Assembly: GCA_017933995.1 (NCBI GenBank)
Contig: JAGBKI010000017.1
Location: 28,119-92,118, forward strand
Direction: 5' to 3'
Length of the DNA stretch: 64,000 nucleotides
DNA from: Bacteroidaceae bacterium
GTDB taxonomy: Bacteria; Bacteroidota; Bacteroidia; Bacteroidales; Bacteroidaceae
Positions 42,153 through 50,100 of this stretch are shown here, one piece after another (position 1 is the stretch's first letter; the number at the start of each line of letters is the position of its first letter). The notes beneath the pieces were generated by a model. That model saw only the letters and a list, made by a program, of their open reading frames with translations. It did not search any database and was not told the DNA's origin. The translations under genes and the position numbers were made by a program.

Positions 42153-44411
42153 ATGAAACGCTCACTCCTACCCCTGCTGGCCGCCCTCCTCACGCTGGCC
42201 GCCCCCCTGCAGCAAGCCACGGCGCAGAAAGAGCCGGTGGACTGCGTGAACCCCTATATCGGCACGAGCAATTTCGGCACGTGCAACCCCGGCGCCGTTG
42301 TGCCACACGGCCTGATGAGCGCCACGCCCTTCAACGTGATGGGCAGCGACCTCAACCAGTGGGACAAGGACAAACGCTGGTGGAGCACGCCCTACACCGC
42401 CGGCAACGTCTACCTCACGGGCTTCTCGCACGTGAACCTGAGCGGTGTGGGCTGCCCCGACCTGGGCAGCCTGCTGCTGATGGCCACAGCGGGCGACCTG
42501 TGCGTGGACTACCACGGCTACGGCACGGAGACGCGGCAGGACACCGCCACTCCGGGCTACTACGCCACGACGCTGGCACGCTACGGCATCCGCGCCGAAC
42601 TCACCGCCACGCAGCGCACCTCGCGCGCCCGCTTCACCTTCCCCGCTGGGCAGGGAAACATCCTGCTGAACCTCGGCGAGGGTCTCACCAACGAGAGCGG
42701 GGCCACCGTGCGCCGCGTCAGCGACACCGAAATCGAGGGATGCAAACTGTTCGGCAACTTCTGCTACATCAAGCCCGACGGCGTCTACCCTGTCTACTTC
42801 GTCTTGCGCGTCAGCCGTAAGCCCGCCGACGCGGGCTACTGGAAGATGCAACGCCCCATGGAGGCCGAGGCCGCCTGGGACAGCACCCCCGGCACCTACA
42901 AGCTCTACCGCCGCTACGCCAAAGAACTCTCGGGCGACGACGTGGGTTTCTTCTTCTCCTACGGCCTCGACGAGGGCGAGCAGGTGGAGGTGAGCATGGG
43001 TGTCTCGCTGGTCAGCACCGACGGGGCGCGCGCCAACCTCGACGCCGAGCAGGGCGGCAAGTCTTTTGACCAACTGCACGCCGAGGCCCGCGCCGCTTGG
43101 CAGCGCGACCTCGGGCGCATCGAGGTCGAGGGCGGCACCGACGAGCAGCGCACCGTCTTCTACACCGCCCTCTACCACCTGCTCATCCATCCCAGCGTGA
43201 TGCAGGACGTGGACGGACGCTATCCCGCCATGGAAAGCCCCGAGATACGCCGCGTGCCGGGGGGGCGCAACATGTACACCATCTTTTCCCTCTGGGACAC
43301 CTACCGCAACACGCACCCCCTGCTCGGCCTGCTCTTCCCCGACCGCCAGCTTGACATGGTGCGCGCCCTCATCGACAAGAGCGAGACGTGGGGCTGGATG
43401 CCCAAGTGGGAACTCTGCGGGCGCGAAACCGGCACGATGGACGGCGACCCCGCCACCATTATGATTGCCGACACCTACCTGCGCGGCCTGCGCGACTTCG
43501 ACGTGGAGCGCGCCTACCAGGTGTGCCGCAAGTCGGCCTTCACCGACGGCGCGCGCAACTTCCTGCGCCCCGACAACGACCTGTACCGCCGCCTGGGCTA
43601 CCTGCCCGTGGAGGGCGAGGCCAGTTTCGCCGTCAGCACCGCGCTGGAATACTATGTGGCCGACTACGCTCTGGCCCGCCTGGCCGAGGAACTGGGCCAC
43701 GACGCCGACGCCGAGGTGCTGTTCGAGCAGGCCGAGGGCTGGCGCAACTACTACGACCCCGAAACCCGTATGATACGCCCCCGCACGCCCGACGGCACGT
43801 TCCTCACCCCGTTCAACCCCCTGGCCGGACAGAACTTCGAGGCCAACCCCGGCTTCCACGAGGGCTGCGCCTGGAACTACACCTTCTGCGTGCCTTTCAA
43901 CCTCGACGGCCTGGCCGAGGCTATGGGCGGACAGAAGCAGTTCGTGGAGCGGTTGCAGCACTGCTTCGACGCGGGGCTGTACGACCCTGCCAACGAGCCC
44001 GACATCGCCTACCCCTATTTCTTCTCTCGCTTCGCTGGCGAGGAGTGGCGCACGCAGCAACTCACCCCGCGCCTTGTGGCCGAGCACTTCCGCAACGCCC
44101 CGAACGGTCTGCCCGGCAACGAGGACACCGGCACGATGTCCGCCTGGGCCGTCTACACGATGATGGGCTTCTATCCCGACTGCCCCGCCGACCCGTACTA
44201 CACGCTCACCACGCCCGTCTTCGACCGCGTCACCATCCACCTCGACACGGCCTACTACCCCACCCCCAGCCTCGTCATCGAGAAGCAGGGCGTCGGCCCC
44301 TACATCCGCCGCGCCCGCCTCAGCGGCAAAGCCCTCCCCGGATTCCGCGTCACCCACGACGCCCTCCTCCGTGCCGGCACGCTGACATTACAGATGAAAG
44401 CGAAGCACTAA
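42153..44411 (+). CDS. GH92 family alpha-mannosidase
   Basis: 752 aa. Signal peptide residues 1-24 (ending QQATAQ). The N-terminal domain has NPYIGTSNFGTCNPGAVVPHG. The (alpha/alpha)6 catalytic domain includes YTIFSLWDTYRNTHPLL, WGWMPKWELCGRETGTMDGD and GNEDTGTMSAWAVYTMMGFY, all matching GH92 motif positions. GH92 enzymes are Ca-dependent exo-alpha-mannosidases acting on N-glycans or mannans. With the GH85 enzymes and SusCD it completes a plausible N-glycan route. No T9SS tail is seen, so it is probably periplasmic. Confidence 0.93.
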   Translation: MKRSLLPLLAALLTLAAPLQQATAQKEPVDCVNPYIGTSNFGTCNPGAVVPHGLMSATPFNVMGSDLNQWDKDKRWWSTPYTAGNVYLTGFSHVNLSGVGCPDLGSLLLMATAGDLCVDYHGYGTETRQDTATPGYYATTLARYGIRAELTATQRTSRARFTFPAGQGNILLNLGEGLTNESGATVRRVSDTEIEGCKLFGNFCYIKPDGVYPVYFVLRVSRKPADAGYWKMQRPMEAEAAWDSTPGTYKLYRRYAKELSGDDVGFFFSYGLDEGEQVEVSMGVSLVSTDGARANLDAEQGGKSFDQLHAEARAAWQRDLGRIEVEGGTDEQRTVFYTALYHLLIHPSVMQDVDGRYPAMESPEIRRVPGGRNMYTIFSLWDTYRNTHPLLGLLFPDRQLDMVRALIDKSETWGWMPKWELCGRETGTMDGDPATIMIADTYLRGLRDFDVERAYQVCRKSAFTDGARNFLRPDNDLYRRLGYLPVEGEASFAVSTALEYYVADYALARLAEELGHDADAEVLFEQAEGWRNYYDPETRMIRPRTPDGTFLTPFNPLAGQNFEANPGFHEGCAWNYTFCVPFNLDGLAEAMGGQKQFVERLQHCFDAGLYDPANEPDIAYPYFFSRFAGEEWRTQQLTPRLVAEHFRNAPNGLPGNEDTGTMSAWAVYTMMGFYPDCPADPYYTLTTPVFDRVTIHLDTAYYPTPSLVIEKQGVGPYIRRARLSGKALPGFRVTHDALLRAGTLTLQMKAKH

Positions 44412-44533
44412 ACACCGACTTCACACAAAAGTCCATGCCTGCCTTCCGTTTCTTGCAGAAAATGTGCAACTTTGCAGCCGGAAACGGAAAGAACCAATGG
44501 CAAGCTTTCATTCAGTAGCCCCTATATTGTACG

Positions 44534-44558
44534 GCAAGAATGTCGTACGCATTCTTGC
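44534..44558 (+). other. Structured region within the GH92-to-186-aa gap
   Basis: GCAAGAATG (44534-44542) pairs perfectly with CATTCTTGC (44550-44558). It is preceded by an AACTTTG -7-like element near 44469-44475 and followed by further GC-rich stems. The 430-bp gap 44412-44840 holds no supported gene; a structured transcript ending at the hairpins near 44690-44770 is possible. Confidence 0.35.
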
Positions 44559-44689
44559 TGCGTCCCTGCGACGTGGCCACTGCGCCATCGGCGCGGGGTG
44601 CTTGCGGGCCGTTTCCAAGCCCGCCCTTAACCTTCTCGCGGGCTTGATTTCCGAATCCCCCCCCATTTTGTAAACCCAACATTACAAAA

Positions 44690-44720
44690 CGCCGCCTTTC
44701 TGCGCGCGGCGTGCATTTTT
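44690..44720 (+). terminator. Terminator hairpin
   Basis: CGCCGC (44690-44695) pairs with GCGGCG (44706-44711), followed by TGCATTTTTTT. Confidence 0.65.
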
Positions 44721-44770
44721 TTGCGACCTGTCCGCAGCCCCCAACACGGGGTGCTGCGGACAGGTCGCAA
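44721..44770. repeat. Perfect 18-bp inverted repeat forming a long hairpin
   Basis: TTGCGACCTGTCCGCAGC (44721-44738) is exactly complementary to 44753-44770. The loop CCCCAACACGGGG can pair further. No matching sequence was noticed elsewhere in the window. Confidence 0.75.
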
Positions 44771-44840
44771 GCGTTTGCGGGCAGCTAACTGACACATAGA
44801 AAAAGACAACGTCTTAAATTTTCATCAAAATATTCACACT

Positions 44841-45401
44841 ATGGTTACAATCCAACAAAAGAAAGTGGCAGTCTCAACGACGAGCCTGACCACCGTGCAA
44901 GGGAGCATCACCCTGTTCCCGCTCCGAACCAACCAGAAGTTCAAACGCATCAAGCATATTGCCGCCGTGTTCGGTGCGCAAATGCCGCCGCGCAGAGGTT
45001 CCTGCTTCGTTGGTCATCTTTCCCGCCAACTGGGCAGGGAAGTCTCTCTCTGGTGTCCCAGCATCGACCCCAACGGAATGTGGGGCAACAAATGGGGCAG
45101 CACCACCGACACAATCATTGAGAGCAAAGACCCTAAAGAAACGCGCGATGCCTTTGTCAATCGCGTCACGAAGAAGGATGTGAAGCACTACAACCCAGAC
45201 GGCCTCCGACTGACTTTCGTCAAGATAAACGGGATGTACTCCTTTACAGGCATCTACCGAGTGAGCAAGGTTGACTATGACAACTGTTGCGTCACGATGC
45301 AGCGTATCGCCAATCCCGCTGCACTGCAAGTGGTCAGCGTCACGCAGAAGACCGTCACCATAACGGTTACGGAAGAGGAGTTCACGCAAATCAGTTTCTA
45401 A
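44841..45401 (+). CDS. Hypothetical protein (186 aa)
   Basis: I do not recognise the family. There is no signal peptide. Residues about 35-100 are basic with FKRIKHIAAVFGAQMPPRRG. A middle segment has DPKETRDAFVNRVTKKDVKHY. The C-terminal half (RLTFVKINGMYSFTGIYRVSKV, then CVTMQRIANP) is strand-rich and loosely recalls small beta-barrel domains tied to nucleic-acid enzymes. It lies 21 nt before the BspA-like LRR gene and may be co-transcribed. A cytoplasmic protein next to a surface protein is unexplained. Confidence 0.6.
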   Translation: MVTIQQKKVAVSTTSLTTVQGSITLFPLRTNQKFKRIKHIAAVFGAQMPPRRGSCFVGHLSRQLGREVSLWCPSIDPNGMWGNKWGSTTDTIIESKDPKETRDAFVNRVTKKDVKHYNPDGLRLTFVKINGMYSFTGIYRVSKVDYDNCCVTMQRIANPAALQVVSVTQKTVTITVTEEEFTQISF

Positions 45402-45422
45402 CACTCAAAACACAACAAAACC

Positions 45423-48410
45423 ATGAACAAGATTAAACAACTCATCCTCCTCGCCCTCTGCGTCGTCTGCTCGACGGGGGCGAGTGCGAACGGAGTGGAG
45501 CTAAGCGGGATTTGCTTCCTGTTTGACCGTGACACCTACACGGCTGAAGTGACTTACAAAGATGTTAAGTGTTCGGGGAATATCTCCATTCCAAGTATGG
45601 TGGTGTATGATGGGCTGATTTATACTGTGACGGGCATAGGAGATATTGCGTTCTCCGGCTGTACGGGACTGTCGAGCGTCACCATCCCCAACTCCGTGAC
45701 GACTATCGGAGGCGGTGCGTTCTCCGGCTGTACGGGACTGACAAGTGTCACCATCCCCAATTCCGCGACCAAGATTGGCGAGTATGCGTTCTATGGCTGC
45801 ACGAGTCTGACGAAGATTACTGTAGCAAGCGGCAATACTGTGTACGACAGCCGGGACAACTGCAATGCCATTGTTGAGACTGCCACCAACACGCTTATTA
45901 CGGGCTGCAAGAACACCGTCATTCCCAACTCCGTGACAGACATCGACAGCTATGCGTTTCAGAACTGTACGGGGCTGACGAGCATTGAAATCCCCAACTC
46001 CGTAACAGCCATCAATGACGAAACATTCTCGGGCTGCACGGGACTGAAGAGCGTCACTATTTCGGAATCCGTTACCAGCATCGGAATCCGTGCGTTCTAC
46101 GACTGCACGAGCCTAATGAGCGTCACAATCCCCAACTCTGTGACCAGCATCGAAGACGCAACGTTCGCTGGTTGCAAGAGCTTGACAAGCATTGAAATCC
46201 CCAACTCCGTGACGAGCATCGGAGACAATGTCTTCTCTGGCTTCACGGGGCTGACAAGTGTTACCATCCCCAACTCCGTAACCAAAATAGGACATAGTGC
46301 TTTCTACAACTGCACGGGATTGACGAGCATCGATATCCCCAACTCTGTAACCAGCAGTATAGGATACTGTATGTTCTATGGCTGCAAGGGGTTGACAAGC
46401 ATCGAAATTCCCAACTCAGTAACAACAATCGAAAGTAGTGCTTTCGAAAACTGCACGGGGCTGACGAGCGTCATCATCCCCAACTCCGTGACGATGATTG
46501 GGAAAAAAGCGTTCTACAACTGCACAGAGTTAACGAGCATTGAGTTTTCCAACTCCATAACGAGCATCGGAGAATATGCGTTCTACAACTGCTTTGCTCT
46601 GACGAGCATCATCATCCCTGCTTCCGTGACAAGCATCGGAGGTAGTGCTTTCTTTAACTGCACGGGGCTGACGAGTGTCACTATCCCCAACTCCGTAACG
46701 AGCATCGGAGACTATGCGTTCTCTTCTTGCAAGGGGCTGACGGGTATTGAAATCCCCAACTCCGTAACGAGCATCGATGAATCAGCGTTCTCTTCTTGCA
46801 AGGGGCTGACAAGCGTCATCATCCCCAACTCCGTGACCTCGATTAGGACAAAAGCGTTCAAAAACTGCACGGGACTGACGGGTGTATATATTTCCGATTT
46901 GGCGGCTTGGTGCAATATAAGTTTTGAAGACAGCGAAAGCAATCCTCTATCTTGTGCAGGCCACTTATATCTAAATGGCAGCGAAGTGACGGAATTGTCC
47001 ATTCCCAACTCCATAACCGCCATCAAGGATTATACGTTCTATGGCTGCACGGGGCTGACGAGCGTCACCATCCCCAACTCCGTGACGAGCATCGGAAACA
47101 ATGTGTTCTATAATTGCACGGTGCTGACGAGCGTCACCATCCCCAACTCCGTGACGAAAATCGGAAGCAATGCGTTCCAATATTGCACGGGACTGACGGG
47201 TGTATATATTTCCGATTTGGCGGCTTGGTGCAATATAAGTTTTAAAGACAGCAGTAGCAATCCTCTATATTATGCACACCACTTATATCTAAAAGGGAGT
47301 GAAGTGACGGAATTGTCCATTCCCAACTCAGTGACGAGCATCGGAAGCAATGCGTTCTATTACTGCACGGGGCTGACGAGCGTCACCATTCCCAAGTCCG
47401 TGACGAGCATTGGAAGCTATACGTTCTACAGTTGTACGGGACTAACAAGTGTTACTATTGGTAATTCCGTGACGACCATAGGACGTGCTGCGTTCTGTGG
47501 CTGCACGGGGCTGACAAGCGTCACCATCCCCAACTCCGTGACGAGCATCGAAAGCAATGCGTTCAATGGTTGCACGGGGCTGACGGGCGTCACCATTTCC
47601 AAGTCCGTGACGACGATTGGTGCCTATGCTTTCTATAACTGCACGGGATTAACGAGCATAGACCTCTTCTGGAACGACCCTGCCGAATGTACCTTTGGAA
47701 ACTATATGCTAAGCTCTGTGCCATCAACCTGCACGGTGAACATCCCCGCAGAGACGTTGGCGGCGTATCAGGCTTCGAGCTGGTGGAAAAGATTCAACCT
47801 TGTGGAGCGTGAGCAGGAACCCGTGGAGGTGACGGAAGTGACGGTGACGCTCGGTGCAAAGTACGGCACGCTTTGCTCTGCGTATGCGCTGGACTTCTCC
47901 AAGGTAGACGGGCTGAAAGCCTACACCGTGACGGCGTTCAATAGCGAGGGCGTCACAATCACCGCGCTCGACGACGCGCCTGCCGAGACGGGACTGCTGC
48001 TCGTGGCCGACGCGCCGGGGACGTACACCATCCCCGTGGGCGAGGGACTGACCTACGCTGCCAACCTGCTGCGCGGCACGACGGAAGCCATCACCCTGCC
48101 CGCCACCGACGGCGCATACACCAACTTCATCCTCGCCAACGGCTCGAAGGGCATCGCTTTCTACCCAGCCTCCACCGGCACGCTCGCCGCAGGCAAGGCG
48201 TGGCTACCCATCCCCACGAGCTTCGTCAATTCGATGAGCGCCACGCGCGGACTCGCGCTGCAATTTGAGGATGCAACGACGGGGATTGACGGTGTTGCGA
48301 CACAGTCGCAACAGACGGAACAGGTTTACGACCTGCAAGGCCGCCGCATCGCCCAGCCTGGCAAGGGCGGTGTGTTTATCGTCGGAGGGAAGAAGGTTCT
48401 TGTGAAATAA
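45423..48410 (+). CDS. BspA-like leucine-rich repeat surface protein with DLQGRR tail
   Basis: 995 aa. Signal peptide residues 1-23 (ending STGASA). Residues about 65-755 are LRR_5 repeats of about 23 aa (GCTGLTSVTIPNSVTSIG type). Two longer near-identical blocks are at 46866-47011 and 47184-47329, exactly 318 bp apart (GVYISDLAAWCNISF). Residues about 795-995 are a beta-sandwich ending VYDLQGRRIAQPGKGG then VFIVGGKKVLVK. BspA-type proteins bind host or bacterial surfaces. The repeat region is visibly less GC-rich than its neighbours and prone to recombination. Confidence 0.9.
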   Translation: MNKIKQLILLALCVVCSTGASANGVELSGICFLFDRDTYTAEVTYKDVKCSGNISIPSMVVYDGLIYTVTGIGDIAFSGCTGLSSVTIPNSVTTIGGGAFSGCTGLTSVTIPNSATKIGEYAFYGCTSLTKITVASGNTVYDSRDNCNAIVETATNTLITGCKNTVIPNSVTDIDSYAFQNCTGLTSIEIPNSVTAINDETFSGCTGLKSVTISESVTSIGIRAFYDCTSLMSVTIPNSVTSIEDATFAGCKSLTSIEIPNSVTSIGDNVFSGFTGLTSVTIPNSVTKIGHSAFYNCTGLTSIDIPNSVTSSIGYCMFYGCKGLTSIEIPNSVTTIESSAFENCTGLTSVIIPNSVTMIGKKAFYNCTELTSIEFSNSITSIGEYAFYNCFALTSIIIPASVTSIGGSAFFNCTGLTSVTIPNSVTSIGDYAFSSCKGLTGIEIPNSVTSIDESAFSSCKGLTSVIIPNSVTSIRTKAFKNCTGLTGVYISDLAAWCNISFEDSESNPLSCAGHLYLNGSEVTELSIPNSITAIKDYTFYGCTGLTSVTIPNSVTSIGNNVFYNCTVLTSVTIPNSVTKIGSNAFQYCTGLTGVYISDLAAWCNISFKDSSSNPLYYAHHLYLKGSEVTELSIPNSVTSIGSNAFYYCTGLTSVTIPKSVTSIGSYTFYSCTGLTSVTIGNSVTTIGRAAFCGCTGLTSVTIPNSVTSIESNAFNGCTGLTGVTISKSVTTIGAYAFYNCTGLTSIDLFWNDPAECTFGNYMLSSVPSTCTVNIPAETLAAYQASSWWKRFNLVEREQEPVEVTEVTVTLGAKYGTLCSAYALDFSKVDGLKAYTVTAFNSEGVTITALDDAPAETGLLLVADAPGTYTIPVGEGLTYAANLLRGTTEAITLPATDGAYTNFILANGSKGIAFYPASTGTLAAGKAWLPIPTSFVNSMSATRGLALQFEDATTGIDGVATQSQQTEQVYDLQGRRIAQPGKGGVFIVGGKKVLVK

Positions 48411-48561
48411 AAATTCATGAATAATTCTTGCCTTGCAAGCGCTTCGCGATTACGTGGGCATTTATGAACATTTATGTGAAAAGACTCACGCATCTGTTCT
48501 TTAACACGAATTGCCACGAATGACCACGAATGTTCATAAATTATTTAATGTAAGAACTACA

Positions 48562-48741
48562 ATGAAAGTATACGTAACACCAAGCATAGAAGTGGCAGTG
48601 GTGTCGCCGCAAAGCGCGATGCTTGCCACGTCGGACAACTTCCACATTGGCGACAGCAGCACCATCCCCGTAGACCCCACCGAGCCGCACGACCCGGGCG
48701 ACGCCCTCACGCGGCGCGGCGGCTGGGGCGACGGCTGGTGA
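48562..48741 (+). CDS. Small protein (59 aa), MKxY...Trp family, after the LRR gene
   Basis: The start is the ATG at 48562; an upstream in-frame ATG at 48511 is less likely. It begins MKVYVTPSIEVAVVSP, then SDNFHIGDSS, a Pro-rich VDPTEPHDPGDALT, and ends RRGGWGDGW. The plan matches the 54-aa protein at 32280-32444. It lies 151 nt after the LRR gene on the same strand, with a hairpin downstream. There is no signal or membrane segment. The function is unknown. Confidence 0.6.
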   Translation: MKVYVTPSIEVAVVSPQSAMLATSDNFHIGDSSTIPVDPTEPHDPGDALTRRGGWGDGW

Positions 48742-48772
48742 GAGCACGCTCGTCCCCCCCCCATAAAAACCT

Positions 48773-48823
48773 ACGGAGTTATGGACAAAAGGAGTGAAAG
48801 AATCCTTAAAACCATAACTCCGT
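48773..48823. terminator. Inverted repeat after the 59-aa ORF
   Basis: ACGGAGTTATGG (48773-48784) pairs perfectly with CCATAACTCCGT (48812-48823). The loop is long (27 nt) and no T-run is present; it is a likely 3'-end structure. Confidence 0.5.
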
Positions 48824-48890
48824 ATACGTTTTAGGGAGCGTTGTGTTCTCGGCAAAAAAGCTGCCTACTTAAAGGGTCCATGTCAGCCAG

Positions 48891-49069
48891 TTACTCCTCG
48901 AAGCACTTATCGTCGCCCTCCTGCCACACGTCCTCGAACACGCAGTTGATGTTCCCTCGTGAATGCCCAGCGAGTAGAGGTTCATCACGCTCTCCGTGAT
49001 ATACGGAATGTCCGCCGAACTTATGGCCACTTTTGTGCTGGTATCGGGGAACAGCTCCAGCCACAGCAT
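48891..49069 (-). pseudogene. Frameshifted fragment resembling a radical SAM/SPASM-type protein
   Basis: On the minus strand, 49069 reads LWLELFPDTSTKVAISSADI, then YITESVMNLYSLGIHEG. A one-base shift near 48955 then restores NINCVFEDVWQEGDDKCFEE before a TAA at 48893-48891. Translation after the stop continues LADM. The ...VFEDVWQEGDD...FE... pattern is one I associate with Bacteroidales radical SAM peptide-maturase-like proteins. The fragment lacks both ends, has a shift and a stop, and is surely non-functional. The family name is from memory and uncertain. Confidence 0.5.
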
Positions 49070-49101
49070 TAAACCTTTTAAACCTTTTAATCTCCTTAAA
49101 C
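49068..49101. repeat. Short tandem repeat of TTAAACCTTT type upstream of map
   Basis: About three units of AAACCTTTTA/TCTCCTTAAA. A similar array lies upstream of the helicase gene at 61822-61865. Confidence 0.6.
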
Positions 49102-49110
49102 TTTATTTCG

Positions 49111-49118
49111 TACTTTTG
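49111..49118 (+). promoter_or_regulatory. -7 promoter box TACTTTTG for map
   Basis: TAnnTTTG 21 nt before the map ATG at 49140. Confidence 0.65.
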
Positions 49119-49139
49119 CCGCGTTTTTCAACAGACATT

Positions 49140-50000
49140 ATGCCAAGAAAGATAAAACGCAACTGGTTTGTGCCGAAAGGCCAGCCGATGACCGACTTCG
49201 ACAAACGCATCCTTTCCTTCCAGAACCGTGGCAAAACCGTGCCACGCCCCTCGCTCATCAAGACGCCCGAACAGATTGAGGGCATACGCCGCGCGGGCGT
49301 CATCAACACCGGCGCGCTCGACCTCGTAGCCGCCGAGATACGCCCCGGCATGTCCACCGAGGACATCAACCGCCTCGTCCACGACTACACCGTCGGGCAC
49401 GGCGCCGTGCCCGCCCCCCTCAACTACGAGGGCTTCCCCAAGAGCGTCTGCACCAGCGTCAACGAAGTGGTCTGCCACGGCATACCCTCCGAGGACGAAA
49501 TACTCGAAGAGGGCGACATCATCAACGTAGACTGCACCACCATCCTCGACGGCTACTACGCCGACGCCTCGCGCATGTTCATCGTGGGCGGCAAGACGGA
49601 TGCCGAGCGCGAGCGCCTCGTGCGCGTGGCCAAGGAGTGCTTGGAGATAGGCTGGCAGGCCGCCAAGCCCTGGGGCTTCATCGGCGACATCGGCAAGGCC
49701 ATCGCACGCCACGCCCACAAGCACGGCTACGGCGTCGTGCGCGACCTCGCCGGACACGGCGTGGGCAACGCTTTCCACGAGGATCCCGAGGTAGACCACT
49801 ACAACACCCGCAAGGACGGTATGCTCATCGTCCCCGGTATGGTCTTCACCATCGAGCCGATGATCAATATGGGCACGTGGGAGGTCTTTGTTGACGAAGA
49901 GGACGGCTGGACCGTCGTCAGCGAAGACGAGCAGCCCAGCGCCCAGTGGGAGCACACCTTCCTCGTCACCGAAACCGGGCTGGAAGTGCTGACGTATTGA
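49140..50000 (+). CDS. map: Type I methionine aminopeptidase
   Basis: 286 aa from the ATG at 49140; the longer frame upstream crosses the promoter. After a short basic N-terminal extension (MPRKIKRNWFVPKG), the pita-bread fold shows VCHGIPSEDEILEEGDIINV, the metal-binding Asp pair in DGYYADAS, GHGVGNAFHEDP (His), FTIEPMI (Glu) and the final QWEHTFLVTETG (Glu). It removes N-terminal Met from new proteins. tsaD follows after 100 nt. Confidence 0.95.
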   Translation: MPRKIKRNWFVPKGQPMTDFDKRILSFQNRGKTVPRPSLIKTPEQIEGIRRAGVINTGALDLVAAEIRPGMSTEDINRLVHDYTVGHGAVPAPLNYEGFPKSVCTSVNEVVCHGIPSEDEILEEGDIINVDCTTILDGYYADASRMFIVGGKTDAERERLVRVAKECLEIGWQAAKPWGFIGDIGKAIARHAHKHGYGVVRDLAGHGVGNAFHEDPEVDHYNTRKDGMLIVPGMVFTIEPMINMGTWEVFVDEEDGWTVVSEDEQPSAQWEHTFLVTETGLEVLTY

Positions 50001-50100
50001 TGAATAATTAAAAGTAAAAGCGTCGTGTTTGCGGCTGCATCGCAGCCGCCCTCCAGCAAGACGTATCCTAACTTTTACTTTTTATTTTTTATAAAAGAGA

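Noticed and set aside
44464-44673. 69-aa ORF in the GH92-to-186-aa gap
   Set aside because: It overlaps a -7-like element and several RNA stems, and its composition is not protein-like. It is better treated as a structured intergenic region.
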